Assembly (NCBI GenBank): GCA_937894775.1
Contig: CALAXC010000075.1
Span: 1 to 62,532 of the forward strand
Direction: 5' to 3'
DNA length: 62,532 nt
Origin: an uncultured Clostridia bacterium
GTDB taxonomy: Bacteria; Bacillota; Clostridia; Oscillospirales; CAG-272
The notes under the pieces were generated by a model. The model searched no databases. It saw only the letters and a program-made list of their open reading frames with translations, and had not been told where the DNA came from. Below are positions 26,176 to 35,058 of this stretch, piece by piece (the stretch's first letter is position 1; every line of letters starts with the position of its first letter). A program made the translations under genes and the position numbers.

Positions 26176-27282
26176 TTATTTAGCGTTCATTTTGAGATAT
26201 TCATTAATGAATTCATCTATTTCGCCATCCATAACAGCGCTTATATTACCGTCTTCGTGACCTGTTCTCGTATCCTTTGCGAGAGTGTAGGGCATAAATA
26301 CATAGGAGCAGATCTGTGAGCCCCATTCGATATTTACTTTATTACCCTTGATGTCTTCAATAGTATCAAGACGTTCGCGGAGTTTTATTTCCATAAGCTT
26401 TGCTTTGAGCATCTTCATAGCGGTTTCCTTGTTTTGAAGCTGAGAACGTTCGGTCTGGCATCCGACCACTATACCTGTAGGCTTATGCAAGATCCTTATT
26501 GCCGAGTCGGTTTTGTTGATGTGCTGACCGCCCGCTCCACTTGAACGGTGAGCTGTGACCTCTATATCTTCTTCACGAATTTCTATTTTGTCGATATTGT
26601 CGAATTCGGGCATTACTTCGATAGAAGCAAATGAAGTCTGACGTCTGCCGGCAGCATCGAATGGGGAAACTCTTACAAGGCGGTGAACTCCGTTTTCTGC
26701 TTTGAGATATCCGTATGCGTTGAGTCCTTCAACCATAATGGTTGCGCTCTTTATTCCTGCCGCATCTCCATCGAGCCAGTCGATAAGCTTGTACTTATAG
26801 CCTTTGCGTTCTGCCCAGCGTGTGATCATACGGTAAAGCATCTGCGCCCAATCCTGCGCCTCTGTTCCGCCTGCTCCGGGGTGGAATGAAACGATTGCGT
26901 TATTTTTATCGTATTCTCCCGAAAGAAGTATTTCTATTCTCTTTGCCTCAGCTTCTTTTGTTATAGCTGCAAGCTCGCTTTCAACTTCCTCGATATAGGC
27001 TTCCTCGTTTTCCTCGATAGCCATTTCCACAAGTACTATCGCATCTTCGAGTCTTGCCTTGAGTGCTTCGTAATTTTCTATCGTGTCTTTAGTTTGCTTG
27101 AGCTTTTGAAGGACCTTAGAGGAATTTTCCTGGTTGCTCCAGAAATCTTCCTTAAGAGTTTCTTTATCAAGCTCCTCAGCCGTTGTTCTGAGCTGATCGA
27201 TCCTGAGTGCCGAGCCAAGATCGTCGATATCGGATCTCATTCCTATAAGCTTATATTTAGCTTCTTCCAATGCGATTATCAC
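26176..27282 (-). CDS. prfB: Peptide chain release factor 2
   Basis: A 368-residue class I release factor for UGA/UAA. The stop-recognition tripeptide SPF is in RVSPFDAAGRR, and the GGQ peptidyl-tRNA hydrolysis motif is in SSGAGGQHINKT. It starts with GTG preceded by AGGAGG, and the N-terminus (MIIALEEAKYKL) is complete. There is no in-frame UGA near codon 25, so the autoregulatory +1 frameshift of most RF2 genes is absent. Confidence 0.95.
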   Translation of the reverse strand: MIIALEEAKYKLIGMRSDIDDLGSALRIDQLRTTAEELDKETLKEDFWSNQENSSKVLQKLKQTKDTIENYEALKARLEDAIVLVEMAIEENEEAYIEEVESELAAITKEAEAKRIEILLSGEYDKNNAIVSFHPGAGGTEAQDWAQMLYRMITRWAERKGYKYKLIDWLDGDAAGIKSATIMVEGLNAYGYLKAENGVHRLVRVSPFDAAGRRQTSFASIEVMPEFDNIDKIEIREEDIEVTAHRSSGAGGQHINKTDSAIRILHKPTGIVVGCQTERSQLQNKETAMKMLKAKLMEIKLRERLDTIEDIKGNKVNIEWGSQICSYVFMPYTLAKDTRTGHEDGNISAVMDGEIDEFINEYLKMNAK

Positions 27283-27413
27283 GTGCTTTCCTCCTGCGCG
27301 TTTATTGCTTGTTTTAGTTTTTTTACATTAACGATTAATTATAACATAATTCCGCTGCTTTTTCAAGACTTTTAAATATATTTCAAAAATATTATTGTAT
27401 TTGATATTTTGAA

Positions 27414-28577
27414 TTAATTGATTGTTATACGAAGCAGATGTCCTTTATCGTATGCTACACCTGTCAAAATATATTGAGGAATTATAGTTTTTGTTCCGTC
27501 AGGCATTTTGGCTTCAATTTCTGTATAAAAATCACTGTGATAGTGACCGCAGAAGCATCCTTTTATAACGTCTGCATTGTTACATATTAAATCGTAGATT
27601 GTTTTGTCGACACCGGTAGATGCAGGTCCGACGTGATATTCGTAATCGTAAAAATCGGCATATTCACCGTCATTTTGATATGATGTTTTGGTATTGTTAT
27701 ATTTTGAGTTTCCTGTATTAAGCGGTATATGGTAAAATAAGAGAACAATGTAACCGTTGGCTCTTGCTTTTTGAAGATCTCCTTTAAAACGGTTTACCTG
27801 TTCTTGAAGAAAATGATCTGAGCTGTTATCAAGTAAAATAATCATAGCTTTGTTCTTCAATACGTAGGAATCGTAAGCAATATCGTTGCACCAGCTATCC
27901 GAAACGAGCCTGCGAAGTTCATCGTAGGATTTTGTTTCGGGAACCGTACCTTGTACGCGTCTTATCGGTTCGTGGTTTCCGATTGCGCCGACAACGTTTT
28001 TGTATTTTTTGAAAATATAATCGTTTGTCTTTTCAACTACACCTTCGGAATAATAGTCATATATATCACCTGTAAGAACTATAAGATCAGCGTCCTTTGC
28101 AGTTTCCATACAACGTTCTATATTCGGAAGAGATTCTCCGTTTTTAAGCCAGGTACGATTTTTATAAGTACTGTTCAAAACAGGATCTTTTAAATCGTTT
28201 TCGTTGCAGTAATTTATGTGCATATCAGTCATTTGCACGAGATTTATTGACTCGCCACCCCAACCTGTATTTATAACGAGGGTTCTTTCTACTATATTAT
28301 TCTCCATATTTTTGTAGTATTTCCATTTGTTTGTGAGGTTTGCTTTAAAGGTTCTTTTTGGCGCGGTGGTTTCTTTTTTTGTGGTTTCTTTTTTATTTGT
28401 TTCTTTCTTTTCTGTTGCGTTGGTGTTTTTTTCTGTATCACTGTAGCTGTTTTCACTGTTGCTTTCGCTATTATCGTAAATATCCATATTTTTGCTACAT
28501 CCTATCGCAGATAATAACATTATCGCTGTAAGCAAAAAAGAAATAATTTTTATAATGGCTTTATTTTGTGTATACAT
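27414..28577 (-). CDS. Metallophosphoesterase lipoprotein
   Basis: A 387-residue exported calcineurin-like phosphoesterase. The signal peptide ends in lipobox SAIGC (about 27), followed by a low-complexity Ser/Asn/Thr linker with KKETT repeats. Metal-binding blocks are present: MTDMHIN, TGDIYDY, IGNHE, FYHIPL and CGHYHSD. This places it among extracellular phosphoesterases or nucleotidases. ATG 28577 has aaggaga upstream. No partner gene is adjacent. Confidence 0.88.
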   Translation of the reverse strand: MYTQNKAIIKIISFLLTAIMLLSAIGCSKNMDIYDNSESNSENSYSDTEKNTNATEKKETNKKETTKKETTAPKRTFKANLTNKWKYYKNMENNIVERTLVINTGWGGESINLVQMTDMHINYCNENDLKDPVLNSTYKNRTWLKNGESLPNIERCMETAKDADLIVLTGDIYDYYSEGVVEKTNDYIFKKYKNVVGAIGNHEPIRRVQGTVPETKSYDELRRLVSDSWCNDIAYDSYVLKNKAMIILLDNSSDHFLQEQVNRFKGDLQKARANGYIVLLFYHIPLNTGNSKYNNTKTSYQNDGEYADFYDYEYHVGPASTGVDKTIYDLICNNADVIKGCFCGHYHSDFYTEIEAKMPDGTKTIIPQYILTGVAYDKGHLLRITIN

Positions 28578-28653
28578 GAAAATATCTCCTTAATTTTATA
28601 AATGTACTGTAATATAAGAGGGGAAAAAGTTAATAAAATATAAATTGCGATCT

Positions 28654-29613
28654 CTACATATGATTTGCTAAAAAGGTAATAAGTTCTTTTTTATAAAGCT
28701 CTTTTTCGTAATATATAGATTCTGCGTGCTGTGCTTCGTCGATCAGTACGAGCTTTACTCGGTCTCCGAGCTCATTTGCTATTTTCACGGAACAGCTTGT
28801 GGGAACAAATTTATCCTTTTTGCCGTGAAACATAAGGATCGGGAGTGCTGATTTACTTGCCATATCTACGCATGAGGGGGCGTGCATATTAAAATCGGCA
28901 AGAAAGCGAGTCCAGAAATTAACGAAATGAATTATCGGTTGAGGATATATTTTGTTGTATTTCCAAAGAACGTGTTTTATTATTCCGTATGCATCGTAAA
29001 AAGGGCAGTCGGCGATAATACATTTTACTTGCGGATCATCTTTTTCAAGAAGACCGCTTGCCATAAGTACCGTTGCGCCTCCCATAGAAAGACCGAATAA
29101 AGCGATAGGCATTTCGTTACCGTATAGCTCTGAAGCCTTTTTCCGCCAGAGAACTGCGTCATTACATTCTTTTGTTCCGTAACAGATATATTTTCCTTCA
29201 CTTTTTCCGTGTGAGCGTTGATCAACAAGCATTATGTTATATCCCGCCTCATGGAGTATAGGAAGCTGTTGACAAAAATCTCTTGCTCCAAAAGAACGGT
29301 ATCCGTGGAAAACAATGATCACACCTTTGGCATCAGTGTTTTCTTCAACTTCTATAAGGGAACAGTGAAGCTTTAATTTGTCAATGCTCTCGATACAAAC
29401 GTTTCCTGTTATGTGCTTTTCTATCCATTCAAATGATAGATTCATATTTTCTTCGCCGATAATATCTATTTTGTTTTGAGAAAATAATGATTTTATATCG
29501 GGTTTTCTCGGCTTTTTTCTGACCGATACTCTGTAAAATATCATATATGCAAAAGCAAAAGATATAATAAGCAGCGTGAAAATGACCGCTAAAACAATAT
29601 ACAATTCAACCAT
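28654..29613 (-). CDS. Membrane-anchored alpha/beta hydrolase
   Basis: A 319-residue protein. The start at 29613 is chosen because ggaggt lies just upstream; a longer frame adds 12 residues. One N-terminal transmembrane helix anchors the hydrolase domain. The oxyanion block HGYRS is near 100, the nucleophile Ser in LFGLSMGGAT near 178, an acid Asp in HGKKDKF and the final His in AQHAES. It resembles YqkD/BAAT-type esterases found as single genes in Firmicutes. Substrate is unknown. Confidence 0.87.
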   Translation of the reverse strand: MVELYIVLAVIFTLLIISFAFAYMIFYRVSVRKKPRKPDIKSLFSQNKIDIIGEENMNLSFEWIEKHITGNVCIESIDKLKLHCSLIEVEENTDAKGVIIVFHGYRSFGARDFCQQLPILHEAGYNIMLVDQRSHGKSEGKYICYGTKECNDAVLWRKKASELYGNEMPIALFGLSMGGATVLMASGLLEKDDPQVKCIIADCPFYDAYGIIKHVLWKYNKIYPQPIIHFVNFWTRFLADFNMHAPSCVDMASKSALPILMFHGKKDKFVPTSCSVKIANELGDRVKLVLIDEAQHAESIYYEKELYKKELITFLANHM

Positions 29614-29683
29614 ATTTACCTCCGTAAATATTATAATATATTCTAACATAGAATTTCAAAAAAATCAACAAGATAATCAAAAA

Positions 29684-29711
29684 GCCTCCGCAAATTTTCA
29701 TTTGCGGAGGC
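29684..29711 (-). terminator. Terminator of the phage-head cassette
   Basis: Perfect 12-bp stem (29684-29695 with 29700-29711) and four-base loop, followed on the minus strand by a T-run. Confidence 0.92.
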
Positions 29712-29736
29712 CGAAAACTTTAACGCTTATCTGTTT

Positions 29737-30129
29737 TTAATCAAAATCATAAACATCATTTATAGCAGAGCAGCTGCATTCTGCACCAAGTGTTGCTATT
29801 GTGTCGCAATATCTTTCGTAAAGAGCTTCTGAAAGCGCGGGGTTTTCGTCGCTTGTAAGCATTGATGCAAGGTATGCCGCCGCAGGAGCGGTAAGAGTTT
29901 CGCAAAGCGGAAATTCCGCTGTAAGCACGAGCTTTACCGAACTGAAGCTTTTTTGTGCGCTTAAACCGTCGCGCTCCCTTAATTTTTTATCAAGTTTTTT
30001 ACAAAGCGAACAAAACGCCGCAATAATATAAGGAGCTCTCTCACAAAGATCATCCGTATCGCCTTTATCAGGATTTTCATCTATGAGTGCAAGTGCCATT
30101 AAGTATATATCGTTGTTGGTATACGTCAT
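29737..30129 (-). CDS. Putative phage head-tail connector/adaptor
   Basis: A 130-residue, mostly helical, Cys-rich protein (nine Cys). It lies 12 bases after the coat gene and just before the cassette terminator, the place where P22-like phages encode a head-completion or adaptor protein. Sequence alone gives no firm family. The start lacks a clear ribosome site, so coupling to the coat gene is likely. Confidence 0.5.
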   Translation of the reverse strand: MTYTNNDIYLMALALIDENPDKGDTDDLCERAPYIIAAFCSLCKKLDKKLRERDGLSAQKSFSSVKLVLTAEFPLCETLTAPAAAYLASMLTSDENPALSEALYERYCDTIATLGAECSCSAINDVYDFD

Positions 30130-30141
30130 AATTTTTTATTA

Positions 30142-30987
30142 TCAGGTCGTAGTTGGGTCGGGAATTTCAACACGGACCATTACGTATTCCTTGGGATAGA
30201 TTATCTTAGCGCCGTAAAGGTGGAGTCCCTTGATAGCATCAGCAAAGCGCTTTTCGGGACGGTATGCCTCTATTTCGGATAACTGGTCTGCAAAAGTAAT
30301 GCATCTCTTGGTTCTGAGAATACAGTTGTGATAAAGAACGCCCGCTCCGACAACTTTCGGAACGTTGTTGCTTACAAAGATTTTACAGCCGAGAATCGAA
30401 CCGAGATATCCGGTTTCGTAGAAATCTTCCTTTACGAGAGGGCAGTTCATTCTTTCCTTAAGGATTTTTTCGGCAACCTCAGGAGTTACCTCAAGATAAA
30501 GAGGAGTTCCTTCACTTACATTGTTTTTATAAAGAATGGTGCGAGCCTCGAGAATGGTTTCGTACATAGGCTTGTTGTCCTCAATGTAGTTATAGACCTT
30601 GGAGTATTCCTTGTGATAAAGGTTGAATACATAGTTGTCTGCCTCGTTTGCGATAGCCGCAGCCGCTTTTTCAAGTGCTGCTTCCATAAGCTTGGGAGAT
30701 GCCTGGATCTTGTCTATATCGTCGAGCTGGAAGTTAAAGCATTTTGCCTGATCGATAGTGAGTGTGGTGAGAGTATCGCTTAATGTTTCGGGAGAGGTGA
30801 GATCCGTGCCTTTGGTATAGTTCTTTACACTTACGTTGCCTATGCCGCAGATATTTACTACAGAACCTTTCTTTTTGATCTCGCCTTCGAAATCTCTGTT
30901 ACAGTGCTTTACTGCGATGAGGTGTTTGTCAAGTTCCTTATAAAGTGTTTCGCTCCATATAGTTGGAATAAAATTTGATATTGACAT
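30142..30987 (-). CDS. Phage major coat protein, P22 gene-5-like
   Basis: A 281-residue coat protein. The N-terminal MSISNFIPTIWSE and the following block of alternating beta and helix with IDQAKCFNFQLDDID are typical of P22-type coat proteins in Firmicutes phages (HK97 fold). It is shorter than P22 coat (430) and lacks an evident insertion domain. A clear aaagga ribosome site precedes ATG 30987. It would form the shell of a capsid together with the scaffold gene upstream. Confidence 0.8.
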   Translation of the reverse strand: MSISNFIPTIWSETLYKELDKHLIAVKHCNRDFEGEIKKKGSVVNICGIGNVSVKNYTKGTDLTSPETLSDTLTTLTIDQAKCFNFQLDDIDKIQASPKLMEAALEKAAAAIANEADNYVFNLYHKEYSKVYNYIEDNKPMYETILEARTILYKNNVSEGTPLYLEVTPEVAEKILKERMNCPLVKEDFYETGYLGSILGCKIFVSNNVPKVVGAGVLYHNCILRTKRCITFADQLSEIEAYRPEKRFADAIKGLHLYGAKIIYPKEYVMVRVEIPDPTTT

Positions 30988-31093
30988 AAAAATTTCCTTT
31001 CTTGTTTTTTGTAATGTTTTTAAATTTAAAATTTGTAATTGTTTTTCTTTTTACAGATGCTGAAAAGTATGAGAATTAAGAATATAAAAATTT

Positions 31094-31630
31094 TCAGTTC
31101 CATTTTTCCATAGATCTTTTGATTTTGGCAAAATTTGCTCTTACCTCGCTTTGTGACATCTTTCTTACCTCTTCGGGGGAAAAGTATTCACTCGGAAGAT
31201 CTTTACCTGCAATACCCGCCGATGATACGGCGTTTCTTGAATTGATCTTTTCTATGCGCTTTGCGGCTTCCTGTATCTTTCTTTCGTAAAGTGCGTAGGA
31301 TGCTGTAAGGGAATTGCCTTTTTTTACAGTATCCCAAACCTCATCGGGAATAGATTTAACGGCTATCTCGGGGAAAAGAGCTGAGAATTCGTTGAGCTGT
31401 TCAGCTATTTTTTCCTGTCGCTCTTTAGCGGTTTTATAGGCTTCGAGCTCTTCCTTTAAGAGAGATATCTCTTCGTTCAGTACGGCAATTCTTGCCTCGC
31501 TGTTTATTTCTTCGGTTGAAGTATTAATGTCGGTCTGCTCTTCGGGTTCTGTGTCTGTGATGCTTTCTGCGAGGGATTCTTCGTTGAATTCCTGCGCAAG
31601 ACCTGATTCTAACATATCGATTTCTGTCAT
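31094..31630 (-). CDS. Phage scaffold-like protein
   Basis: A 178-residue, acidic, heavily charged protein with a predicted coiled coil at about 45-80 (LNEEISLLKEELEAYKTAKE) and a small basic C-terminus (KIKRSMEKWN). This is the layout of P22-like scaffolds. It is located between portal and coat, two bases after the portal stop, as in P22. It should guide procapsid assembly and then leave. Confidence 0.72.
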   Translation of the reverse strand: MTEIDMLESGLAQEFNEESLAESITDTEPEEQTDINTSTEEINSEARIAVLNEEISLLKEELEAYKTAKERQEKIAEQLNEFSALFPEIAVKSIPDEVWDTVKKGNSLTASYALYERKIQEAAKRIEKINSRNAVSSAGIAGKDLPSEYFSPEEVRKMSQSEVRANFAKIKRSMEKWN

Positions 31631-31632
31631 TG

Positions 31633-33216
31633 TTATACCTCGCTTTCTTTTTTACTGTTTTTGCGGTTTTCTGCGTAAAGTCTGAGAACGCTTATAAGAT
31701 CGTCTTTGTCGTTGAAATTTCCGATAGGAAGACGTTTTACGTATTCGTCTGCCGAAATAAATCCTTTTTCAAGCAGCTTGTCGAGCATATTCTGTAAGCT
31801 TGTTGCGCTGTAACGCGATACTTCGCATACGTTGACTTCGGCAGAAAGTATATGATCCTTAAGGAGAGAAAAATCGATACATTTTGCACTCAGTCTTTCA
31901 TTTGCATAGTAGGGAACGAGTCTTTCGGCGGGGTAGTAAGCGCACATCATATCTACCCAGATATTGGCGACGTCTTCTATAAGCTTATAGTAAGAGGATC
32001 TTATTTGCTCAAGAGGGATCCTTGAGGTCTCTTGGAGCGCTAAGATCGCGCTTGTGTTGTTTGCTTCAACTATTCCGAGAGCTGAGTCGGTAGCGCCCAT
32101 AAGCTCTTTTGTCAGAAGCACGGCGCTGTTTATAAGATCCATATATCCGCTTTGCATTTCTCCAACACCGAGAACACTTACTGAGTCGGAAATATTTCCG
32201 CCACCGTATGCGGCGATAGCTTCTCCTACCTCGTTTGTCCATTCGGGTATTTTGGATTTGTCATAGATAACTTTTGAAAAAGCGGTGTCGGTCATATGCT
32301 TCATAGCCATAGCGTAGGCACGGTTGATGAATTTTTGATTGGCTATAAGAGAGCTTACGGGTGAAGTACCGTGAAATGCGTTTTTGGTGGGTGTCCAGTT
32401 GAAATAAGCGATAGGGTACAGACGGCAATCTGTACGCGCTCTGCGTATAACACATTCGCGTGTAGATTTTTCAAAGACGATCTTGCCGTCCTCGCGCCAG
32501 AATTTTATGATATATGTCGCTTTCTCTTCATCGCTGCCCGTGAGCTCGTATTTTGAAAATTCACCTGCCTGATCCTTGTATTCTTCGTCTGCTGTGATAA
32601 GGTCTATATCCTCTTCGCTCACACCTGCAGCTCTTGCTTCGGCTTTGAGTGATCCAACTGTAGCTCTTCCCGAAATAATGATATATTCCTGAGATTGAAT
32701 ATCCGCTTTATTTACGTCTGCGGGGAAGACGTTTACGCTGTCGATACGGTCGGTGACTATATCTCCGCAAAAGGATTGAGAACCCTGTCTTGAAGGATCC
32801 CAATAACAGTACAGAACTCCGTCTCCGCTGATAGCTCCGTCGGTAAGAAGCTTAAGCATCAGGTTGTCCATTCCGTCCTTTCGCCATCTGTATGATGCGT
32901 TTGAGTTGAGTGTGGCGATACCGTCCTCGATCATCTCAACTTCTTTTTCTGTTCTTACGTAGGGAAGTGTTTCGTCATTGTATTGGATAGAAATATCTGC
33001 CGAGCAAACAGAGCAAACGAGATAGTTTATAACTCTGCCTATTATATTGAACACAGGATGGGGAAGATTTTTACCTTCTCCGTATTGCCATTGTTCGCCG
33101 CGATAGTATCTTTCGTTCGTTTTTACGGTTTCGTAAAGACCTATACGGCGCTTATATTCCTTTCCTTTTTCATACTGTTCCCAAGATTTTTGTAAACGGT
33201 TTTTAATAGTGCTCAT
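31633..33216 (-). CDS. Phage portal protein, P22-like
   Basis: A 527-residue portal. Length, the N-terminal NERYYRGEQW segment, the RVINYLVCSVCSADI region and the C-terminal helical wing (IANQKFINRAYAMAMKH, NNTSAILALQETSRIPLEQ) fit dodecameric podovirus-type portals. The ring would sit at one capsid vertex and work with TerL in DNA packaging. The frame is intact. Confidence 0.85.
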   Translation of the reverse strand: MSTIKNRLQKSWEQYEKGKEYKRRIGLYETVKTNERYYRGEQWQYGEGKNLPHPVFNIIGRVINYLVCSVCSADISIQYNDETLPYVRTEKEVEMIEDGIATLNSNASYRWRKDGMDNLMLKLLTDGAISGDGVLYCYWDPSRQGSQSFCGDIVTDRIDSVNVFPADVNKADIQSQEYIIISGRATVGSLKAEARAAGVSEEDIDLITADEEYKDQAGEFSKYELTGSDEEKATYIIKFWREDGKIVFEKSTRECVIRRARTDCRLYPIAYFNWTPTKNAFHGTSPVSSLIANQKFINRAYAMAMKHMTDTAFSKVIYDKSKIPEWTNEVGEAIAAYGGGNISDSVSVLGVGEMQSGYMDLINSAVLLTKELMGATDSALGIVEANNTSAILALQETSRIPLEQIRSSYYKLIEDVANIWVDMMCAYYPAERLVPYYANERLSAKCIDFSLLKDHILSAEVNVCEVSRYSATSLQNMLDKLLEKGFISADEYVKRLPIGNFNDKDDLISVLRLYAENRKNSKKESEV

Positions 33217-33240
33217 TTTTGTCCTTTCATAATAGTTGCT

Positions 33241-34971
33241 TTATTTGGCATTCAATTCTATGCCGTGTATAATGTGTTTTCCGCTTCCATTTATTGAAAG
33301 CCTCAGAACAAGTGAATAAAATCCTGAGCTTTTGAAACGGAAGGGAATAACGGTGTGGTGCGGTTGAAGCTTTATGCTTTCGGTGAGCGTGGTTTTGTTA
33401 TCGAGAATAACGCTCACAGTTAATTCTCCGTTTTCCATTTCTCCGCGAATAGACAACGATTGAAGCTTTTTTCGGTCGGGTGTATTAAATTCAAGCTCAC
33501 CGCTTGCGAATTCGCTATTTATTTCGTTTGTCCCTGCGACTGTTTGATCGGAGGATAATGCGGGATCAAACAGATATGCATTTCCGCCCGATACAAAACC
33601 TATTTCTTTTGTATCACCGAATAAAATATCGGAAGAAAAGCCCGAAAAGCGGAACCAAGCTTTGTGTGTAAGATTATATATCCATACTTCAGTCGAAGCA
33701 GTGCTGTGAAACCAGATCTCGCGCCGCTTTCGGTTAAGCATAATCGAACAGGTCTTGAAAAAATTTTCGGGTAGCAGATTTTTTATAGGCTCTGAAATGC
33801 TGTAGGCGTTACATTCGTTGAGCTCGTCCGTGTCGGAAGTCCAGCTATATACGGCATTTTCTCCTATGCTGATAAGAGTGTTTTCCACACGCAAAGCACC
33901 GTTTGGGATGCTGCAGCCGATAGAAGCATTTATATTGCTTATTTTAAAATCTTTACTGTCGAGCGACGCTGGATCAGTGATCCATGTGGCAGAATTCGTC
34001 ATTAACATTACTCGGTCATAGTGACGTATCATAGCGTTAATTCTGTCGTGCTCGCTTCCGACCGAAAAGAACGAGTTTATAGGAATATAAACTTTACCGC
34101 CCAAATGACTGCGTGTTTCTCCTAATTCGATATGTTCCTTGGGAGCGTTACAGGTATAATATATCCTATTGTTTGATGGATTTCCCCAGAGAAAAAGATT
34201 GTTGTTGTTAAGCTCATAAAATACACTTGAACCGCGCATAGCAAGAAGTTCATTGAACTGTTTGTCATATTCCTCGGAGGTCTTGAATTCTATCACGGCC
34301 ATAAATTCGTCATCTTGGGCATATTGAGTTAAATAGATCATTTTAAACTCGGGATCAAATCCGTATTCTGTGCCGGGAAGCTTTACACCGTTTCGGTATA
34401 CCGCATACAAACCTGAAAAATTGAGATCCCCTATCGATAGATATCCTGTAGGAGTGCTTTTAAGCTTATAGGTTATTATGACGACGTTTATGAGCAGGTT
34501 TATTTCTTCATACTGCTCTCCCGGATTGGTGCCGTCCCAATCTTTTCCGTATATAGGTAGATAGGTGTCGGCTCTGGTCAGCGTTTCTCCAACACGGTAA
34601 AATCTTGAGCCGTTGCCGAGGTATAATTGACTTAAATATTCAAAAAAGTATATATGGTCGCCTTCTTCTCTCATATCTCCAAGCTGTACCGGAGATTCAC
34701 CGGATATTTGAAGATATACGGTTTTTCCCGACACAAAATAATAGTGTTCTATGCCATCAATTACTCGCAAAGTGGCGCCGCGTATCTTTTCGCTTGTTGA
34801 AAACAGGCTTTTATATCCGCATCTTTTTTCGAGGGAGCCGTCTTCACGCAATCGGAAATTGTCGATCAGAGAAACACTTTCTTTTCCTGAGTGCGTTTTT
34901 CTCGTGTCCATTCCCTCGAAATGATAATAGGAGCTTTTTTGTGAGGTTTTTGGCTTGCTTTTTTGTGCCAT
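33241..34971 (-). CDS. Putative virion hub/nozzle protein, P22 gp10-like
   Basis: A 576-residue protein rich in beta-strands. Near the N-terminus it has LIDNFRLREDGSLEKRCGYKSL, a block found in podovirus tail-hub (gp10-type) beta-propellers, followed by repeated YYFVSGKTVYL/LYLGNGSRFYRV strands and a C-terminal beta-sandwich. P22 gp10 closes the filled head. Placement between TerL and portal is unusual. aaagga precedes ATG 34971. The alternative is another phage structural propeller. Confidence 0.55.
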   Translation of the reverse strand: MAQKSKPKTSQKSSYYHFEGMDTRKTHSGKESVSLIDNFRLREDGSLEKRCGYKSLFSTSEKIRGATLRVIDGIEHYYFVSGKTVYLQISGESPVQLGDMREEGDHIYFFEYLSQLYLGNGSRFYRVGETLTRADTYLPIYGKDWDGTNPGEQYEEINLLINVVIITYKLKSTPTGYLSIGDLNFSGLYAVYRNGVKLPGTEYGFDPEFKMIYLTQYAQDDEFMAVIEFKTSEEYDKQFNELLAMRGSSVFYELNNNNLFLWGNPSNNRIYYTCNAPKEHIELGETRSHLGGKVYIPINSFFSVGSEHDRINAMIRHYDRVMLMTNSATWITDPASLDSKDFKISNINASIGCSIPNGALRVENTLISIGENAVYSWTSDTDELNECNAYSISEPIKNLLPENFFKTCSIMLNRKRREIWFHSTASTEVWIYNLTHKAWFRFSGFSSDILFGDTKEIGFVSGGNAYLFDPALSSDQTVAGTNEINSEFASGELEFNTPDRKKLQSLSIRGEMENGELTVSVILDNKTTLTESIKLQPHHTVIPFRFKSSGFYSLVLRLSINGSGKHIIHGIELNAK

Positions 34972-34998
34972 TGTTTTTTCCTTTCTTAGAATTTATTT

Positions 34999-35058
34999 TC
35001 AGGCTGTTACTTCCTGCGTAACAGAGACGGTAAAAGTACCGTTTGAAGCTCCAGCCGT
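34999..35058 (-). pseudogene. Coding-like remnant between TerL and hub genes
   Basis: After the TerL stop (35059-35061) the same frame runs 19 more codons to TGA 34999, reading AGASNGTFTVSVTQEVTA. This looks like the last strand of an Ig-like virion or surface domain rather than random spacer. It could be the scar of a deleted gene, or simply the untranslated gap. Confidence 0.3.
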
